Source: CAZDYI01 sp964509765 (GTDB lineage Bacteria; Pseudomonadota; Gammaproteobacteria; Tethybacterales; Tethybacteraceae). From it: a stretch of 16,078 nucleotides of DNA. Positions 13,818 to 16,078 of this stretch are shown here, in pieces. Where the stretch lies: positions 1-16,078 of the forward strand of contig CAZDYI010000021.1 in the NCBI GenBank assembly GCA_964509765.1. The letters run 5' to 3'. Position 1 is the stretch's first letter; each line of letters opens with the position of its first letter. The position numbers and the translations under genes are program-made. The notes under the pieces were generated by a model. That model had not been told where the DNA came from, did not search any database, and worked only from the letters and a program-made list of their open reading frames with translations.

Positions 13818-14804
13818 CTACGGGCGCCCTTCCAGCACCTCCCTGTTGAACACGCAGTCGGGCCGCGGCGCGCCGGCGAGCGCGTCGAGCACGTTGCGGA
13901 CGCAGACGGTCCCCATCGCCCGCAGCGAGTCGTCGGTCAGCGCCGCGCTGTGCGGGCTGAGGATGGTGTTCCCGAGGCCCAGCAGCGGGTGGTCCGAAGG
14001 CGGCGGCTCGGTCCCGAACACGTCCGCCCCGGCGCCCGCGAGCCTGCCCTCTTTGAGCGCCTTGGCCAACGCGTCCTCGTCGACCAGGTCCCCGCGCGAG
14101 ACGTTGATGAGCAGGGCGTGCTCCTGCATCAGGGAGAGCTCCGCCTCGCCTATCACCTCCTTGCCGGTGCTCGGCATGTGCAGGCTGACGGCGTCGGCCC
14201 GGGCGAGCTCCGCGTTGAGGTCCTCGGCGTGCCTCACGCCATGCTCCTCGCAGGCGGACGCGTCCACGTACGGGTCGTGCACGGAAACCTCCATGCCGAG
14301 CGCCGCGAACTTCGCCGCGGCGAGCTTGCCGATCCGGCCGAAGCCGACCACGAGCATCCGCCTGCCCTTGGCCTCGGAGGTGCGCACCCGGCGCCGCGCC
14401 TGCCAGTCGCCCTCGCGCACGGCGCGGTCCATCTCGGACCCCTTGCGCAGCAGCGACAGCAGCATGAACAGCGCGTGCTCGGCAACCGATTCCGAGTTCG
14501 CGTCGCCGGTGACCATTACCGGGATTCCGCGCGCGGTGAGCGCCGCGACCGGGATGTTGTCGACCCCGACCCCGTGGCGCGAGACGACCTTGAGCCTGTC
14601 AGCCCCCTCGACCATCGCCTCGGTCATCTCGCAGATGCGCATGACCACGCCCTCGCAGTCCGCGATCCTATCGGCGAGCCGCTCGCTGTCGTCCTCGATC
14701 AGCTCGAAGGTGATCCCGGGCGCCTCCTCGAGTATGTCGATGCCATCCGGGTGTACCCCGCCGCAGACCAGCACGTGCCCGGAAGGGCCCTCAGGCGACG
14801 TCAT
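13818..14804 (-). CDS. NAD-dependent D-2-hydroxyacid dehydrogenase
   Basis: The 328-residue enzyme interconverts a 2-hydroxyacid and 2-keto acid (for example glycerate/hydroxypyruvate, phosphoglycerate or lactate). It shows GVGVDNIPV (78-86), the Rossmann loop GFGRIGK (154-160) with an acidic residue at the second strand end (VHDPY, Asp177; favours NAD), and the catalytic triad Arg237 (NVSRGDLVDEDAL), Glu266 (DVFGTEPP) and His285 (LSPHSAALT). It lacks an ACT or other extension, so it is the short form. The ATG at 14804 fits a ribosome site (GGAG, then AAGG) and overlaps the hscA stop by 14 bases; a TTG further upstream at 14822 is less likely. The gene interrupts the usual hscA-fdx order. Substrate cannot be assigned; a glycerate kinase elsewhere in the window makes hydroxypyruvate one option. 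Confidence 0.93.
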   Translation of the reverse strand: MTSPEGPSGHVLVCGGVHPDGIDILEEAPGITFELIEDDSERLADRIADCEGVVMRICEMTEAMVEGADRLKVVSRHGVGVDNIPVAALTARGIPVMVTGDANSESVAEHALFMLLSLLRKGSEMDRAVREGDWQARRRVRTSEAKGRRMLVVGFGRIGKLAAAKFAALGMEVSVHDPYVDASACEEHGVRHAEDLNAELARADAVSLHMPSTGKEVIGEAELSLMQEHALLINVSRGDLVDEDALAKALKEGRLAGAGADVFGTEPPPSDHPLLGLGNTILSPHSAALTDDSLRAMGTVCVRNVLDALAGAPRPDCVFNREVLEGRP

Positions 14805-15960
14805 CGACCTTAACTCCCTCAAGCGCCTTCTTCATCGCCTGCTCCATCCGCCGCTGCGCGAAGCCCTCGCATGCCCTGTCGAGCCTGCCCGTCGCGTCGC
14901 GGACCGCGTCCGCGTCGCCGCCATCCACGGCTTCGTCCAGCTTTTCCATCGCATCCCGAATCGCGGGCAGGTCCTCGCCGGCGATGTCGGGCTCGTCCTC
15001 GAGCGCCTTTGCAAGCATGCCCCTGAGGCTCTCGGCCTCGACCCGCGCCTCGGCGAGCGAGCGCGCCTCGATGTCCTCGCCGGCGTGCTCGGTCGCCGAC
15101 CTGAGCATGTCCGCGACCTCGTCCTCGGTGAGCCCGTACGAGGGCTTGACCTCGATGCCGGTCTCGGTGCCGGTCTTCATCTCGCGCGCAGTTACCGACA
15201 GTATCCCGTCCGCGTCGGCGCGGTAGGTCACCCGTATCCGGGCCGTGCCCGCAGGCATCGGCGGGATGCCCTTGACAGAGAACCGCGCGAGCGAGCGGCA
15301 GTCGGAGGCGAGGTCGCGCTCTCCCTGGACGACGTGGACCGACATCGCCGACTGGCCGTCCTTGTGGGTGGTGAACTCCTGGGCCCTTGCGACCGGGATC
15401 GCGCTGTTGCGCGGGATGATCCGCTCGACGAGCCCGCCCATCGTCTCGATTCCGAGCGACAGCGGCGTGACGTCGAGCAGCAGCCACTCGTCGGAGGGGC
15501 GGTTGCCGGCGAGGATGTCCGCCTGCGACGCGGCGCCGAGCGCGACCACCTCGTCGGGGTCGATGTCGGTGTGCATCGGCGCGTCCATCAGTTCGCCGAC
15601 CGCCTCGCGGATGTGCGGCATGCGCGTCGCGCCGCCGACCATGATCACCCCGCGCAGCTCCTCGCCCTTGGCGCTTTCCACCACGCAGCGCTCGAGGATC
15701 GACAGCGTCCGGTCGGTGAGCGGCTTCACGGCCTCGACGAACTCTGAATGCGAGATCGTGACCGGCCCCTTCGGTGTGTCGAACTCTTGCGGAATGTCCG
15801 GATTCATGCAGAGTCCCTCCTTGACCAGCTGTGTCTTGTGCAAGGCCATCTGCAGTTCCGGGCCCTGCGGCCTTTCCGCCTCTTTCCTCTCGCACGCAAA
15901 GCTGTAGAGGGCGTAGTCGAAGTCGTCGCCGCCGAGCGAGGTATCGCCTGCGGTCCCGAG
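14791..15960 (-). CDS. hscA: Fe-S assembly Hsp70 chaperone HscA, 5' end missing
   Basis: About 390 residues cover the second half of the ATPase domain and the whole substrate domain. The readable protein starts LGTAGDTSLGGDDFDYAL, which in intact HscA lies well inside the ATPase domain, and continues with VIMVGGATRMPHI, PDEVVALGAASQADIL, LLLDVTPLSLGIETMGGLVERIIPRN and the helical lid ending MKKALEGVKVDDVA. HscA, with HscB, helps move clusters from IscU to acceptors; fdx and iscX downstream support the ISC assignment over DnaK. The N-terminal ATP-binding portion is not in the window, because at about 15960 the sequence jumps into glnD material. The frame happens to stay open through the junction to a GTG at 16038, but that extension is not HscA. 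Its stop overlaps the next gene. Confidence 0.93.
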   Translation of the reverse strand, partial: LGTAGDTSLGGDDFDYALYSFACERKEAERPQGPELQMALHKTQLVKEGLCMNPDIPQEFDTPKGPVTISHSEFVEAVKPLTDRTLSILERCVVESAKGEELRGVIMVGGATRMPHIREAVGELMDAPMHTDIDPDEVVALGAASQADILAGNRPSDEWLLLDVTPLSLGIETMGGLVERIIPRNSAIPVARAQEFTTHKDGQSAMSVHVVQGERDLASDCRSLARFSVKGIPPMPAGTARIRVTYRADADGILSVTAREMKTGTETGIEVKPSYGLTEDEVADMLRSATEHAGEDIEARSLAEARVEAESLRGMLAKALEDEPDIAGEDLPAIRDAMEKLDEAVDGGDADAVRDATGRLDRACEGFAQRRMEQAMKKALEGVKVDDVA

Positions 15961-16036
15961 CAATTCCCCGCGCCCGTAGCCGCCCACTGCGAACAGCGCC
16001 AGATCCCGCTGGGCGGCTACGGGCGCGGGGAATTGC
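15960..16036. repeat. Perfect 26-bp inverted repeat at the hscA/glnD junction
   Basis: The arms are 15960-15985 and 16011-16036, perfectly complementary over 26 bases and separated by 25 bases. Both encode the GlnD GGYGRGEL segment, one on each strand. The left-arm side and spacer carry glnD sequence upstream of the motif (RDLALFAV), the right side carries sequence downstream of it (HPGSDID), as expected if one glnD copy had been folded back on itself. Confidence 0.9.
15961..16010 (-). pseudogene. Antisense glnD fragment joined to hscA
   Basis: On the minus strand these 50 bases read RDLALFAVGGYGRGEL, the nucleotidyltransferase entry motif of GlnD, and then continue without a break into hscA codons (LGTAGD). 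The fragment is too short and misplaced to be functional. It is best explained as part of a chimeric fold-back. Confidence 0.75.
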
Positions 16037-16078
16037 ACCCCGGCTCCGACATCGACCTGCTCATCCTAGGCGTAAAGC
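16012..16078 (+). CDS. glnD: GlnD uridylyltransferase fragment, nucleotidyltransferase motif
   Basis: Twenty-two codons from 16012 to the right edge read GGYGRGELHPGSDIDLLILG plus VK. The pattern G-G-x-G-R-G-E-L-x-P-x-S-D-x-D-L-L is the metal-binding nucleotidyltransferase site of GlnD, the bifunctional enzyme that adds and removes UMP on PII according to glutamine level; the two aspartates bind Mg. The upstream part of glnD is absent from this strand, being present only as the antisense fragment next to it. So this piece has no start codon and the gene cannot be intact in this configuration. Confidence 0.8.

Noticed and set aside
13846..15747. Very long plus-strand open frame (633 codons) opposite the hydroxyacid dehydrogenase and hscA
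   Set aside because: Its translation is Ser/Arg/Ala-rich low-complexity antisense of two well-supported minus-strand genes.
15961..16038. GTG at 16038 as the start of hscA
   Set aside because: The intervening residues are GlnD-derived and inverted-repeat sequence, not an HscA N-terminus, and the ATP-binding first half of HscA is missing.

Overview
The window reads as GC-rich bacterial chromosome, most likely from an uncultured gammaproteobacterium. The support is an ISC iron-sulfur run (hscA, fdx, iscX) next to a type IV prepilin peptidase that overlaps coaE, a neighbourhood typical of Gammaproteobacteria. There are no tRNA or rRNA genes, CRISPR arrays or transposases. The placement is inferred from gene content and not from any database match.

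Left part (1-3268): the N-terminal two-thirds of a TIGR04255-type protein runs off the left edge on the minus strand. A 356-bp intergenic stretch follows, then a two-domain threonylcarbamoyl-AMP synthase (Sua5/TsaC2 type) on the plus strand. It converges on a MOFRL-family glycerate 2-kinase on the minus strand.

Central insert (3329-5595): a visibly AT-richer type II restriction-modification pair on the minus strand. A beta-class amino-methyltransferase (TSPPY motif) overlaps, as ATGA, a PD-(D/E)XK endonuclease. Its composition differs sharply from both flanks, which suggests horizontal acquisition. To its right, on the plus strand, are an aldo/keto reductase of the D-threo-aldose (L-fucose) dehydrogenase group and a coupled 78-residue two-helix membrane protein. 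They end at a 20-bp palindrome plus T-tract terminator.

Right half (7226-15960), all minus strand: read in transcription order it is hscA (5' end lost), a D-2-hydroxyacid dehydrogenase, fdx, iscX, prepilin peptidase, coaE, an RbsD/FucU mutarotase, a ribokinase-type PfkB kinase, two CUT1 sugar permeases and a MalK/UgpC-type ATPase. Most of these overlap or lie within tens of bases. The last five form a sugar uptake and activation operon: import, anomer conversion, phosphorylation. No solute-binding protein is present. The nearby aldose dehydrogenase, hydroxyacid dehydrogenase and glycerate kinase could serve the same or an adjoining sugar/hydroxyacid economy, but that link is inference.

Right edge (15960-16078): the hscA reading frame is abruptly joined to a short antisense piece of glnD, which folds back into sense glnD through a perfect 26-bp inverted repeat. 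This looks like a chimeric junction, probably from amplification or assembly, and not a gene fusion. I did not find a convincing new biological system. The most informative oddities are this junction, the acquired R-M pair, several promoters placed so close to start codons that the mRNAs would be leaderless, and an enlarged sugar permease.
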